NCBI GenBank assembly: GCA_965216915.1 | Contig: CBDCGS010000008.1 | Location: forward strand, 124,001-188,000 | DNA length: 64,000 nt | Source: CBDCGS01 sp965216915 | GTDB lineage: Bacteria > Pseudomonadota > Alphaproteobacteria > UBA828 | Direction of reading: 5' to 3' | Shown: in pieces, positions 51,942-60,596 of the stretch | How the letters are laid out: the number at the start of each line of letters is the position of its first letter | Position numbering within the stretch: position 1 is the stretch's first letter | Notes under the pieces: generated by a model | Told to the model about the DNA's origin: nothing | Databases searched by the model: none | Seen by the model: only the letters and a program-made list of their open reading frames with translations | Translations under genes and position numbers: made by a program

Positions 51942-54323
51942 CTACGGTTGTTGCGCCGCGCGGATCATATGCCAGAGGCGATCAGGACGCAGCGGGAGAG
52001 AGGTGATCTCGATGCCGAAAGGGCTCAGCGCGTCGCAAACCGCGTTGGCGAGCGCGCCCGGCACGGGGCCCGGAATGCCCTCGCCCATGCCGCGCGAGCC
52101 GAGCGGGGTGTGGGGGCAGGGCGTGCTGGCGTGGTGCACCGCGATCGGCGGCACGTCGGCGGCGGTCGCGAGCTTGTAGGTCTCGAAATCGGCGGTGATC
52201 TGCTGGCCCGTCTCCACGTCATAGACGAACTCCTCGAAGAGCGCGTTCGAGAGACCCTGCACGACACCGCCTTGCACCTGTCCCTCGACCGTGAGCGGGT
52301 TGATCACCGTGCCCACGTCCTCGCAGGTGAGATAGCGCTCGAGCGTGATCGCGCCGGTTTGGGCGCTCACCTCGAGGATGACGGCGTGCGCTGAGAACGC
52401 AATCATCGGCTTGGCCGCCTCGAAGAACGCCGTGTGCTCGAGCCCGCCCGACACGCCCTCCGGCAGGTCGATCGGCGCCATGATGATGCGCTCGACGATA
52501 TCGCAGAAGCGCGCTTGGAACGCCGGCTGGGCAGCGCTCGTGACGGCGCCGTCGGCGAAGCGCAGGTCGTCGGGCGGCTGCGCCACGCCGCGGTCGTGCG
52601 CCAGCACGTGCGCGATCTTCGCCTTGAGCACGCGGCAAGCCTCGACCGCCGCGCTCACCGTGTAGGAGCTGCCGCGCGAGCCGATCGTCCCGGCACCGAA
52701 GGGTGTCGAGCCCGTGTCGCCGAGTTGGACGGAGACATCGTCGGGTGTGATTCCGAACTCTTGCGCCACCGCCTGCGCCACGACCGTCTCGTGGCCTTGG
52801 CCTTGCGCGCTATCGCCGATGAAGACGAGCGCCTTGCCGCGCGGGTCGACCCGCACGGTCGCCGCGCCGTAGCCGGGCTGGCCTTGGTTCGGCACGAGGA
52901 TCTCGGAGGAGACGCCCGAAAGCTCCGCGCCACAGGCGACGCCGAGCCCCAGATAGCGTCCGCCGGCGCGCGCCTCTTTCTGCCGCGCGCGGAAGGCCGG
53001 CAGATCGACCGCTGCGACGAGCGTGTCGAGCACCTTGACGAAGTCGCCGCTGTCATAGTGCACGCCGGTCGCCGTCGTGTGGGGAAACTGGCGCACGAGG
53101 TTGCGACGGCGGAGCTCGACGGGCTCCATGCCGAGCTTGCACGCCAGTATGTCGATCGCCCGCTCCAGCGCGAAGCGCGTCGGGTATGCGCCGATCGCGC
53201 GCGCCGGCGACAGCGCGGATTTGTTGGTGAAGGCGACGCGCACGCTGATGTCGCAATCGGGCAGGTCGTAGGCGTTGGGAAACATCGCGCCGCCGAGGAT
53301 CGGCATGAGGCAGCCCCAGTAGTAGCCGGCACAGCCGTCTCCGCAGTCGGCGAGACCGCGTGTGCGCAGCGCCACCAGATCGCCGTCGCGCGTCGCGGCG
53401 AGCGTGAGGTGGTGGCTCTGGTCGCGCTCCTGGCTCACCGCCATCAGATGTTCCTGCCGGCTCTCGATCCAGCGGATCGGCCGGCCGAGCCGCCGCGCGA
53501 GGTGACAGACCAGAATCGGCTCTCGGTAGAAGGGCCCCTTGACGCCGAAGCCGCCACCCTGGTCGCGCGGCGCGATGACGCGCACCTGCGTCGAATCGAG
53601 GCCGAGCACGTCGGCGAGCGCGAGCCGGTCCATATGCGGGCGCTGCGTGGTGAGCCAGCAGGTGAGGCCGTCGCTCGTATCCCAGAGGGCAAGCGCGCCG
53701 CGGGTCTCGAGCGGGGTGACGCCGCAGCGATGCACGCTGAACCGCTCATCGATCACGACATCGGCCGTGCGGATCAGGCCGTCGATCTGTGTCGAGTGGT
53801 CCGCCGGTGCGTCGCCACCGGTGAAGTCGACGGCGCACTGCTCGTTATCGGCCCATGCCTCGTGCACGGGTGGCGCGCCTTCCGCGAGCGCGGCCTCCGC
53901 GCTCCCGACATAGGGCAGGTCCTCGTAGTCGATCGCGACCGCCTCCGCTGCATCCTCGGCGCAATAGCGATCCCGTGCGACGACCGCCGCGACCGGCTCG
54001 CCGTGAAAGCGCACCCGGTCTCGCGCGAGCGGCCAATGGGTCGGGAACTTCGCTTCGAGCCCGAGCGTCACCACCGGTTGCGGCAATGGTTTGATCGCCT
54101 CGGCGATGTCGGCCCAGGTCACGACCGTGACGACGCCGGGCATGGCGCGCGCCTCGGCCGTGTCGATCGCGCGGATGTGGGCGTGCGCGCGCTCGCTTCG
54201 CACGAACACGACGGCAAGCGCGCCCGGCAGCGCGAGATCGGCGAGGAATTGGCCGCGCCCGATGAGCAGCCGGTGATCCTCCTTGCGCGGAACGCTGCGT
54301 CCGACCCAGCCCGTCTGTGTCAT
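51942..54323 (-). CDS. Molybdenum hydroxylase large subunit, full-length (copy 1)
   Basis: This 793-residue XdhB/CoxL-type molybdopterin-binding subunit has an alpha/beta hammerhead domain at 1-140, the GGGFGVKGPFYREPILVCH segment at about 259, and the catalytic Glu in GSRGMGEGIPGP near the C-terminus. The active-site loop reads ARAIGAYPTRFALERA, not the AYxCSFR motif of form I CO dehydrogenase, so CO oxidation is unlikely. It lacks its own FAD and FeS genes. It is closely related to copy 2 upstream (54973-57372) and heads the gene set Gfo/Idh, isomerase, ROK kinase. Confidence 0.92.
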   Translation of the reverse strand: MTQTGWVGRSVPRKEDHRLLIGRGQFLADLALPGALAVVFVRSERAHAHIRAIDTAEARAMPGVVTVVTWADIAEAIKPLPQPVVTLGLEAKFPTHWPLARDRVRFHGEPVAAVVARDRYCAEDAAEAVAIDYEDLPYVGSAEAALAEGAPPVHEAWADNEQCAVDFTGGDAPADHSTQIDGLIRTADVVIDERFSVHRCGVTPLETRGALALWDTSDGLTCWLTTQRPHMDRLALADVLGLDSTQVRVIAPRDQGGGFGVKGPFYREPILVCHLARRLGRPIRWIESRQEHLMAVSQERDQSHHLTLAATRDGDLVALRTRGLADCGDGCAGYYWGCLMPILGGAMFPNAYDLPDCDISVRVAFTNKSALSPARAIGAYPTRFALERAIDILACKLGMEPVELRRRNLVRQFPHTTATGVHYDSGDFVKVLDTLVAAVDLPAFRARQKEARAGGRYLGLGVACGAELSGVSSEILVPNQGQPGYGAATVRVDPRGKALVFIGDSAQGQGHETVVAQAVAQEFGITPDDVSVQLGDTGSTPFGAGTIGSRGSSYTVSAAVEACRVLKAKIAHVLAHDRGVAQPPDDLRFADGAVTSAAQPAFQARFCDIVERIIMAPIDLPEGVSGGLEHTAFFEAAKPMIAFSAHAVILEVSAQTGAITLERYLTCEDVGTVINPLTVEGQVQGGVVQGLSNALFEEFVYDVETGQQITADFETYKLATAADVPPIAVHHASTPCPHTPLGSRGMGEGIPGPVPGALANAVCDALSPFGIEITSLPLRPDRLWHMIRAAQQP

Positions 54324-54355
54324 GCTGGCGGCATTCCCGCGGCCTCGGAGGCGGC

Positions 54356-54976
54356 ATGGCGCAGCGAAACCGCGTCGATCCCCATGGCGCGCTCATCGAA
54401 ACGAGCGCGCGCGGTCTCTTCATGGGCAATCGCGGCATTTTGCACGACGCCGCGGGGCGCCTGACGAAGCGTCGCTGGACGAGCCGCGCCTGGATCATCT
54501 GCCTGCTCGCCTACAAAGGCTGGCACCGCGAGATCTTGCAGCCCAACACCTACACCGAGCTCTTCTTCCTCGACGAGGCGACCGCGCTCGCGGCCGGCCA
54601 TCGCCCCTGCGCGCTCTGCCAGCGGGATCGCTTCAACGCCTTCCGCGCGGCCTGGCCCGCGGGTGGAGCCGCGCGCGCACCCGAAATCGACCGGTGCTTG
54701 CACGCCGAGCGGCTGACCGCCGCGCGCACCAAGCGCACCCATCCGATGACGTTCGGCGCGCTGCCGGAGGGCACGATGATTGTGCACCCCGCCGCGCCGG
54801 AACAAGCCGCGCTCGTCGCGCGCGGCAGGCTCTTCGCGTGGTGTCCCGACGGCTATGCCGCGTTGCCGACGCTTGCCCCGCAATGCGCGGTCGACGTGCT
54901 CTCGCCGCCCGCGACGGTTTCGGTGCTCCGGGCGGGCTACCGTCCGGTGCTCCACCCAAGCCTCTACCGGCTTTAG
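54356..54976 (+). CDS. Uncharacterised protein with Ada-like cysteine hook
   Basis: This 206-residue protein is placed on the opposite strand between the two hydroxylase large-subunit genes. It has no obvious signal or membrane segment. The segment TELFFLDEATALAAGHRPCALCQRDRF (about 63-90) resembles the second half of an Ada-type zinc-binding domain (FF-x5-A-x-GxRPCxxC). Several other conserved-looking blocks follow (MTFGALPEGTMI, PDGYAAL, LRAGYRPVLHPS). I cannot name a family. The start MAQRNRV at 54356 is chosen because earlier in-frame codons run into the divergent gene; the stop overlaps copy 2 by 4 bases. Confidence 0.6.
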   Translation: MAQRNRVDPHGALIETSARGLFMGNRGILHDAAGRLTKRRWTSRAWIICLLAYKGWHREILQPNTYTELFFLDEATALAAGHRPCALCQRDRFNAFRAAWPAGGAARAPEIDRCLHAERLTAARTKRTHPMTFGALPEGTMIVHPAAPEQAALVARGRLFAWCPDGYAALPTLAPQCAVDVLSPPATVSVLRAGYRPVLHPSLYRL

Positions 54977-57372
54977 TCGGCCGCTTGCTTCGCCCGGGCG
55001 TCCTGGATCTGGTGCCAGAGCGTGTTCGGGCGCAACGGCAGCTCGGTGATCTCGATGCCGAACGGCGCCAGCGCATCCACGATCGCGTTGCAGAGCGCAC
55101 CGGGCACGTCGCTCGGCCGGCCCTCACCGATGCCGCGCGAGCCGAGCGGCGTGTGCGGACAGGGCGTCGGCGCGTGCGTGACCTCGATATCCGGCACGTC
55201 GGCCGCCGTCGCGAGCTTGTAATTCTCGAAGTCCGCGGTGAGCTGCTGGCCGTTCTCGTCGTAGACGAACTCCTCGAACATGGTGTTCGACAAGCCCTGC
55301 ACGATGGCGCCCTGCATTTGCCCTTCGACGATCTGTGGGTTGATGATCTGCCCGACGTCCTCCGACGTGACCCAGCGCGTGATCTCGAACTGGCCGGTAT
55401 TGATGTCCACCTCGACGGTGCAGAAATCGGCGTTGAAGGCGATCATCGGCGTCGCGGCCTCGAAGAACGCGGTGTGCTCGAGGCCGCCGGATTCGCCTTC
55501 CGGCAGGTTGATCGGCGCCATGATGATGCGCTCGACCGCCTCGCGGAACGTCTTCTTGATGTTGCTGTCCTTGATGTAGGTGACGAAGCCGTCCTTGAAG
55601 GTGAAGTCGTCGGGCACGGCGCCCGTAAGCTCGAGATCGTGGGCCATGATGCGCGCGATCTTTTCCTTCAGCTCTTCGCACGCCTGCACGGCGGCGCTGA
55701 CGAAATAGGAGCCCGCGCGCGCGCCGATGGTGCCGGAGCCGAAGGGCGTGGTGCCCGTGTCGCCATGCTGCACGACGACATCGTTCGGGTGGATGCCGAA
55801 ACTGTGGGCAACCGCTTGGGCGACGGTGGTCTCGTGCCCCTGGCCGCCGGGCGCATCGCCCTCGAAGACGAGCACCTTGCCGCGCGGATCGAGCCGCACA
55901 GTTGCGGCGCCATAACCCGGCTGGTTCTCCATCGGCACCAACAGCTCGGAGGCGACGCCGGAAAGCTCGACGCCAAGGCCGAAACCGATGCCGATATAGC
56001 GGCCTTCCTTGCGCGCCGCTTCCTGCTTTCTGCGGAAGCCCGGGAGGTCGGCTTGGGCCATGAGGTTGTCCCAGACCTTGATGAAGTCGCCGCTGTCGAA
56101 ATACTCGTTGGTGATCGAGGTGTGCGGCAGCTCGCTCACCAGGTTCTTGCGCCGGATGTCGGCGGGCTCGATGCCGCATTCCTTGGCGACCATGTCGATC
56201 GCGCGCTCCATGGCGAAGCGGGTCGGCAGCTCGCCGAAGGCGCGTGCCGGCGAAAGCGCCGATTTGTTGGTGGCGGCGACCCGCACCTTCACGTCGCCGA
56301 TTGGCCAGTCATAGGCGTTGGGTAGCTCGACACTGCCGAGGAACGGCATAAGGAAGCCCCAATAGACACCCTCGCAGGCATCGCCGCAATCGGCGATACC
56401 GCGGTTGCGGAGCGCGAGCAACGTGCCGTCCTTCTTGGCGGCGACCTCGATGTCGTGGGTCTGGTCGCGCTCCTGGCTGACGGCCATCAGATGCTCTTGG
56501 CGCGATTCGACCCAACGCACGGGGCGCCCGAGTTCGCGCGCCATGTGGCCGACGAGCATCGGCTCGCGATAGAAGGGCGCCTTCACGCCAAACCCGCCGC
56601 CCTGGTCGCGCGGCGCGATGACGCGGAGCTTCTCGGCCGGGATCTCGAGAATGTCCGAGAGCGCGAGCCGGTCGATATGCGGCCGTTGCGTGGTGACCCA
56701 TGCGGTCATGCCATCGGACTCGTCCCACTTGAACACGGCGCCGCGGGTTTCCATCGGCGTCACGCCGCAGCGGTGGCAAACGAAGCGCTGGCGCACCACC
56801 ACCTCGGCGCTCTGAAAGATCTTCTCCACCTCGGCGTCGTTCTTGTCGGGCTCTTCGCCGCCGGTGAAGGTCATCTCGAAGACGACATTGTCGTCCCAAT
56901 CCTCGTGGACCTTCTGGGCACCCGGCGCGAGCGCGGTCTCGGCGTCGCCGATATAGGGCAGCGGGTCGTAGTCTATCTCGATGGTCTCGACGGCATCCTC
57001 CGCGACATAGGGATCGCGTGCGACGACGGCGGCCACCGGCTCGCCGTGCCACTTCACCTTGCCGACCGCGAGCGGCCAGTGCTTGGGGAAGTTCCCGGGC
57101 AGCGCGGGCACGACCACCGGCTGCGGCATGGGCAGGATCTTGTCCTTGATGTCCTCGCCGGTGACCACGGCGACCACGCCGGGCATCGCCTTCGCCGCGC
57201 TGACATCGATGCTCTTGATGCGCGCATGCGCGTGGTCGCTCCGCTTGAAGACCAGGTGCAGCATGCCGGGCAGCATCAGGTCCGCCAGATATTGGCCCTT
57301 GCCGGTGGTCAGCCGGTGATCTTCCTTGCGGTTGAACTTGCTGCCGACCCAGCCGTCGTTTTGCTCTGTCAT
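54973..57372 (-). CDS. Molybdenum hydroxylase large subunit, full-length (copy 2)
   Basis: This 799-residue large subunit is collinear with copy 1: the same GWVG-x3-xRKEDHRL opening, HWPLA-x5-HGEPVAAVVARD and GGGFGVKAPFYREPML. The catalytic Glu is in GSRGIGEGRPSD. The active-site loop is ARAFGELPTRFAMERA, again not the CO dehydrogenase signature. It is the last gene of the CoxM-CoxS-CoxL operon (57891, 57402, 54973), with 29 bases to the FeS gene. Together they form a complete three-subunit hydroxylase. Confidence 0.93.
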   Translation of the reverse strand: MTEQNDGWVGSKFNRKEDHRLTTGKGQYLADLMLPGMLHLVFKRSDHAHARIKSIDVSAAKAMPGVVAVVTGEDIKDKILPMPQPVVVPALPGNFPKHWPLAVGKVKWHGEPVAAVVARDPYVAEDAVETIEIDYDPLPYIGDAETALAPGAQKVHEDWDDNVVFEMTFTGGEEPDKNDAEVEKIFQSAEVVVRQRFVCHRCGVTPMETRGAVFKWDESDGMTAWVTTQRPHIDRLALSDILEIPAEKLRVIAPRDQGGGFGVKAPFYREPMLVGHMARELGRPVRWVESRQEHLMAVSQERDQTHDIEVAAKKDGTLLALRNRGIADCGDACEGVYWGFLMPFLGSVELPNAYDWPIGDVKVRVAATNKSALSPARAFGELPTRFAMERAIDMVAKECGIEPADIRRKNLVSELPHTSITNEYFDSGDFIKVWDNLMAQADLPGFRRKQEAARKEGRYIGIGFGLGVELSGVASELLVPMENQPGYGAATVRLDPRGKVLVFEGDAPGGQGHETTVAQAVAHSFGIHPNDVVVQHGDTGTTPFGSGTIGARAGSYFVSAAVQACEELKEKIARIMAHDLELTGAVPDDFTFKDGFVTYIKDSNIKKTFREAVERIIMAPINLPEGESGGLEHTAFFEAATPMIAFNADFCTVEVDINTGQFEITRWVTSEDVGQIINPQIVEGQMQGAIVQGLSNTMFEEFVYDENGQQLTADFENYKLATAADVPDIEVTHAPTPCPHTPLGSRGIGEGRPSDVPGALCNAIVDALAPFGIEITELPLRPNTLWHQIQDARAKQAAD

Positions 57373-57401
57373 GTTCGCTCGTCCTTACGATCGGTGCGCG
57401 C

Positions 57402-57875
57402 TCAGCGCGTCTCTTTGGCAGCCGCGCGCACGGCGTCGACGATGTGGGCGTAGCCGGTGCAGCGGCAGAGGTTGCCGACGAGCCCGTGGCGGATCTCCTC
57501 GTCAGACGGATCCGGATGGTCGCGGAGGAACTCCTCCATGTTCATCAGGATACCCGGCGTACAATAACCGCACTGCAACGCGTGATGCTCGTTGAAGGCC
57601 TTCTGCAGCGGCGATAACTCTGCGCCGTTGGCGAGCCCCTCGACGGTGGTGATCTCATGCCCGTCGGCCTGCGCGGCCAGCATGAGGCAGGACTTCACGG
57701 CCTCGCCGTCGATTTGCACGGTGCAGGCGCCGCAAACGCCCTCATAGGTGCAACCCACATGCGTGCCGGTCAGATGCAGCCGGTCGCGCAACAGGTCGAC
57801 CAGAAGCATGCGCACGGGCACGGTCTCCTCATAGACCTCGCCGTTGACGGTGATCTTGACGGTGGTGGTGCTCAT
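57402..57875 (-). CDS. Molybdenum hydroxylase 2Fe-2S (CoxS) subunit
   Basis: This 157-residue protein has both cluster motifs: CTYEGVCGACTV plus KSCLM near the N-terminal domain, and CGYC ... CRCTGYAH in the C-terminal domain. It is the usual length. It lies 15 bases after the FAD subunit gene and 29 bases before copy 2. It probably serves both large-subunit copies. Confidence 0.94.
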   Translation of the reverse strand: MSTTTVKITVNGEVYEETVPVRMLLVDLLRDRLHLTGTHVGCTYEGVCGACTVQIDGEAVKSCLMLAAQADGHEITTVEGLANGAELSPLQKAFNEHHALQCGYCTPGILMNMEEFLRDHPDPSDEEIRHGLVGNLCRCTGYAHIVDAVRAAAKETR

Positions 57876-57890
57876 CGTCTTCGGCCCTCC

Positions 57891-58766
57891 TCACCCATTT
57901 GCGCGGGCGAACGCGGTCGCGGTGACCTCGGCGCCCAGCGAGCGGATCAATTGCTTGCGATAGTCACTGTCGGCCCACAGATCGTCGTGGGTCTCGATCT
58001 CGGCGGCCGCCGCATCCATGGCGGCCGCGATACCGGCGTCGTCGCCTGCAGCCTTGCCGACGAGCGCGGCCTCGGCGGCCGATGACCGCTTGGGCCCGCT
58101 CGCGAGACCGCCGATCGCGACGCGTGCGCTGGTGCAGGCGCCGCCGTCGACCGTGAGCGCGACACAGACACCGATCACCGGCAGCGCGTCGGTGATGAGC
58201 CCCCATTTCTTGTAGGCGCTGCCCGCGTTCGCTTGGGGCGCCGGCAGGCTCAACTGCGTCACAATCTCGTTGTCCTCGCGCGCCGTCTCGAGCGGGCCTT
58301 GAATGAAGTCGTCCGCCGCGACATCGCGCGTGCCGCCCGAGGAGGCGAGGGTGAGCGTCACGCCAAGGCCGACAGCCGTCGGCGGCATACAGGCCGCGAC
58401 ATAGTTCCAGCAGAGGCTGCCGCCGATGGTGCCGCGGTTGCGCACCTGGCGGTCGCCGACCCGCGCCGCGGCGTCGCGCAGCGCTTGGTAGGCGCCGTTC
58501 AGCCGCTCATCGGCCGCGATCTCTCGGTAGCGCGTCGTCGGGCCGATCTTGACGCCGTCGGCGCCGACCTCGATGCCACGCAAGCCGTCGATGGCCTGCA
58601 AATCAACCAGGCAACGCGGCCGCACCAGACGCGCCTTGACCGCTTGCATGAGGCTCTGCCCGCCGGCGATGAAGAGCGCGTCGCCCTCATCGTGGCGCGC
58701 GAGCGCCTGCAGGGCGTCCTCCACCGTCGTTGGCCGGACATATTCGTCAATCGGTGCCGGATACAT
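57891..58766 (-). CDS. Molybdenum hydroxylase FAD-binding (CoxM) subunit
   Basis: This 291-residue protein has FAD-binding segments IAGGQSLMQAVKARLV (35-50, the AGGQS loop) and NRGTIGGSLCWN, and a C-terminal CO-dehydrogenase flavoprotein domain. The ATG at 58766 follows GGGAGGCGCC. A perfect TTGACA lies 52 bases upstream, so the operon probably starts here and not at the SMP-30 gene. Confidence 0.92.
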   Translation of the reverse strand: MYPAPIDEYVRPTTVEDALQALARHDEGDALFIAGGQSLMQAVKARLVRPRCLVDLQAIDGLRGIEVGADGVKIGPTTRYREIAADERLNGAYQALRDAAARVGDRQVRNRGTIGGSLCWNYVAACMPPTAVGLGVTLTLASSGGTRDVAADDFIQGPLETAREDNEIVTQLSLPAPQANAGSAYKKWGLITDALPVIGVCVALTVDGGACTSARVAIGGLASGPKRSSAAEAALVGKAAGDDAGIAAAMDAAAAEIETHDDLWADSDYRKQLIRSLGAEVTATAFARANG

Positions 58767-58793
58767 GGCGCCTCCCTAGGTCTTCACTAAGTG

Positions 58794-58823
58794 GTCATTC
58801 GCGGCCCATCGACCGCCTGTCAA
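58794..58823 (-). promoter_or_regulatory. Candidate promoter of the CoxM-CoxS-CoxL operon
   Basis: TTGACA (58818-58823, minus strand) is a perfect -35 box. The best -10 is AATGAC (58794-58799) after 18 bases, a weak three-of-six match. Immediately downstream CACTTAGTG forms a short dyad that could be part of an operator. The spacing to the CoxM ATG is about 28 bases. Confidence 0.4.
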
Positions 58824-58847
58824 CCGATCATTCAATTGGCGCCGGCC

Positions 58848-59762
58848 TCAGCCGGCAAACCGCGGCTCGGGCACACCGCGCACGCCGAGCCCGGTGACCG
58901 CGAACAGCCCGCCCGCGAGAAATTGCGGCTTCGCTTCCTCCGCGAAGCGGTCGTGCACGGCGGGGTGCTGCACGCGCGCCATGGAGGTGACGTAAAGCAC
59001 GTCCAAATCGTCGCCGCCGAACATCACGCTCGTCACATTCTTCACCGGCATGCCGACCCGGCGCTCGACCGAGCCGTCGGGGGCATAACGCACCAGCTCG
59101 CCGCCGATCACCTGCGCGTTCCACATGCAGCCTTCCTCGTCGACCGTCGAGCCGTCGGCGACACCCGCATCGTCCTTGGTCGTCGCGAACACGCGCTTGT
59201 TGCTGAGTGTGCCGGTCTCGATGTCGTAATCGTAGGCCCAGAACTCCTCCTGGAACGTGTCGGCGAAGTAGAAGGTGCGGTCGTCGGGGCTCCAACAAGG
59301 TCCATTTGAGCAGATGATGCCCTCATCGACCTTTGTCGTGCTTAGATCTGGATCAAGCCGCCAGAGCCCGCACATCTTGAGCTCTTCCTTGTCGTCCATG
59401 CCACCCGCGAAGAAGCGTCCGCGCCGGTCGCACTTGCCGTCATTGAGGCGCGAGCGCGGCTGGTCCTCCTCGATCTTGGTGATCAACTCGAGCGAGGCGG
59501 TGTCGTAGTCCCAAAAATAGAAGCCGTCCGCCAGCGCCATCACCGCGCCGCCGTCCTTGCGCAGCGCGATCGCGCCGACATCATGGTCGAGTGACCAGCT
59601 CTCGACCTTGCCGCTCTTCGGGTCCATGCGCCAGAGCGCAGGCTTGCCGACCCGCCGGCCCGTTCCGTCGACCCAATAGAGCCGGCCCTCCTCGACGTCC
59701 CAAATGGGGCTTTCGCCGAGATGGTTCTCGCATTCGAGGATGCATTCGATCGTCACGCTCAT
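58848..59762 (-). CDS. SMP-30/gluconolactonase/LRE-family protein
   Basis: This 304-residue six-bladed propeller has metal-binding E17 in HLGESPIWD, the Asn/Asp in RSRLNDGKCDRRGRFFAG, and ADGSTVDEEG. Family members hydrolyse sugar lactones. The start MSVTIECIL at 59762 gives the normal length; the open frame runs further upstream. It is divergent from the RraA-like gene. The 81-base gap and the TTGACA box suggest it is separate from the CoxM operon. A sugar-lactone step after an oxidation fits the neighbouring dehydrogenases. Confidence 0.87.
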   Translation of the reverse strand: MSVTIECILECENHLGESPIWDVEEGRLYWVDGTGRRVGKPALWRMDPKSGKVESWSLDHDVGAIALRKDGGAVMALADGFYFWDYDTASLELITKIEEDQPRSRLNDGKCDRRGRFFAGGMDDKEELKMCGLWRLDPDLSTTKVDEGIICSNGPCWSPDDRTFYFADTFQEEFWAYDYDIETGTLSNKRVFATTKDDAGVADGSTVDEEGCMWNAQVIGGELVRYAPDGSVERRVGMPVKNVTSVMFGGDDLDVLYVTSMARVQHPAVHDRFAEEAKPQFLAGGLFAVTGLGVRGVPEPRFAG

Positions 59763-59852
59763 TCTGCTTTTGGACCCTCCCGCAATGTGGCGCCGATCCT
59801 GCCCGCGCGATCCCTCCTGTGCAACGGCTAATCCTGGGAAAACGATCTGCCG

Positions 59853-59881
59853 TTGCCAGGCACGGGGGGCGCCGCTATGAG
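59853..59881 (+). promoter_or_regulatory. Sigma70-type promoter of the RraA-like gene
   Basis: TTGCCA (59853-59858) and TATGAG (59876-59881) are separated by exactly 17 bases, matching the consensus at five of six and four of six positions. The predicted transcript would start near 59888, leaving a leader of about 24 bases before the RraA-like ATG at 59912. Confidence 0.55.
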
Positions 59882-59911
59882 AGACGGCTCGTTCGACCGA
59901 AGGAATGGCCG

Positions 59912-60589
59912 ATGGGGACGATCGACCTCGCGGGGCTCGCCCGCCATGACACGCCCACCGTGTGCAACGCGCTCGCGGCCGTCGTGCCTGGCGCGCAGCA
60001 TCACACCCGGGCGCCGCTCGCCTGCGCGCTGCCTGCGCGCGCGCCGATCGTCGGCTTCGCACGCACCGCGATCTATCGCACACTCGGGCCGAGCGCCGCC
60101 GACAGGCCGGCGAGAGAGGCCGCCGACGCCGCTTATGTCGACTATGTCGCCGCCGGCGAGGGCCCGCGCATCGTCGTGATCCAAGACGGCGATTCCCCGG
60201 TGACAGCGAGCCACGCGCTCTTCGGCGACGTGATGAGCCATATGCACGCGGCGCTCGGTTGCCTCGGCCTCGTGACGAACGGCGCTGTGCGCGATGTCGC
60301 GGGCATGGCGGACGGCTTTCAGGTGCTTCACGCCGGTGTCGCGCCGGCGCGCGGTCACCACCATCGCGCGGCGTTCGACTGCGAGGTCAACGTCGCGGGC
60401 ATGTATGCGCGCACCGACGATGTGATCCACGCCGATCGCAACGGCGCCGCGGTTGTGCCGCGGGATCGGATTGCTGAGGTGGTGGAGGCCGCCGACGCCA
60501 TCGCGCACGCCGAGCAGGCGCTCATCGACTATTGCCAGAGCGCCGCGTTCACCGTCGATGGGCTCAAGGACCGCTTTGCGAAAAGGTAG
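59912..60589 (+). CDS. RraA/HMG-aldolase-family protein
   Basis: This 225-residue protein of the RraA-like fold has metal/substrate motifs FGDVMSHMHA (104-113) and VTNGAVRDVAGM (121-132) with R127 and D128. Family members act as 4-hydroxy-4-methyl-2-oxoglutarate/oxaloacetate aldolases or decarboxylases, or as RNase E inhibitors. The conserved Arg and Asp favour the aldolase-type enzyme. It lies next to the glutamine amidotransferase-like gene (7 bases apart) and is divergent from SMP-30, which suggests sugar-acid cleavage. Confidence 0.8.
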   Translation: MGTIDLAGLARHDTPTVCNALAAVVPGAQHHTRAPLACALPARAPIVGFARTAIYRTLGPSAADRPAREAADAAYVDYVAAGEGPRIVVIQDGDSPVTASHALFGDVMSHMHAALGCLGLVTNGAVRDVAGMADGFQVLHAGVAPARGHHHRAAFDCEVNVAGMYARTDDVIHADRNGAAVVPRDRIAEVVEAADAIAHAEQALIDYCQSAAFTVDGLKDRFAKR

Positions 60590-60596
60590 CCGGCCA

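Noticed and set aside
51942..57372. Aerobic CO dehydrogenase (coxL) assignment
   Set aside because: The AYxCSFR active-site motif is absent from both large subunits and no CO-specific accessory genes are nearby.
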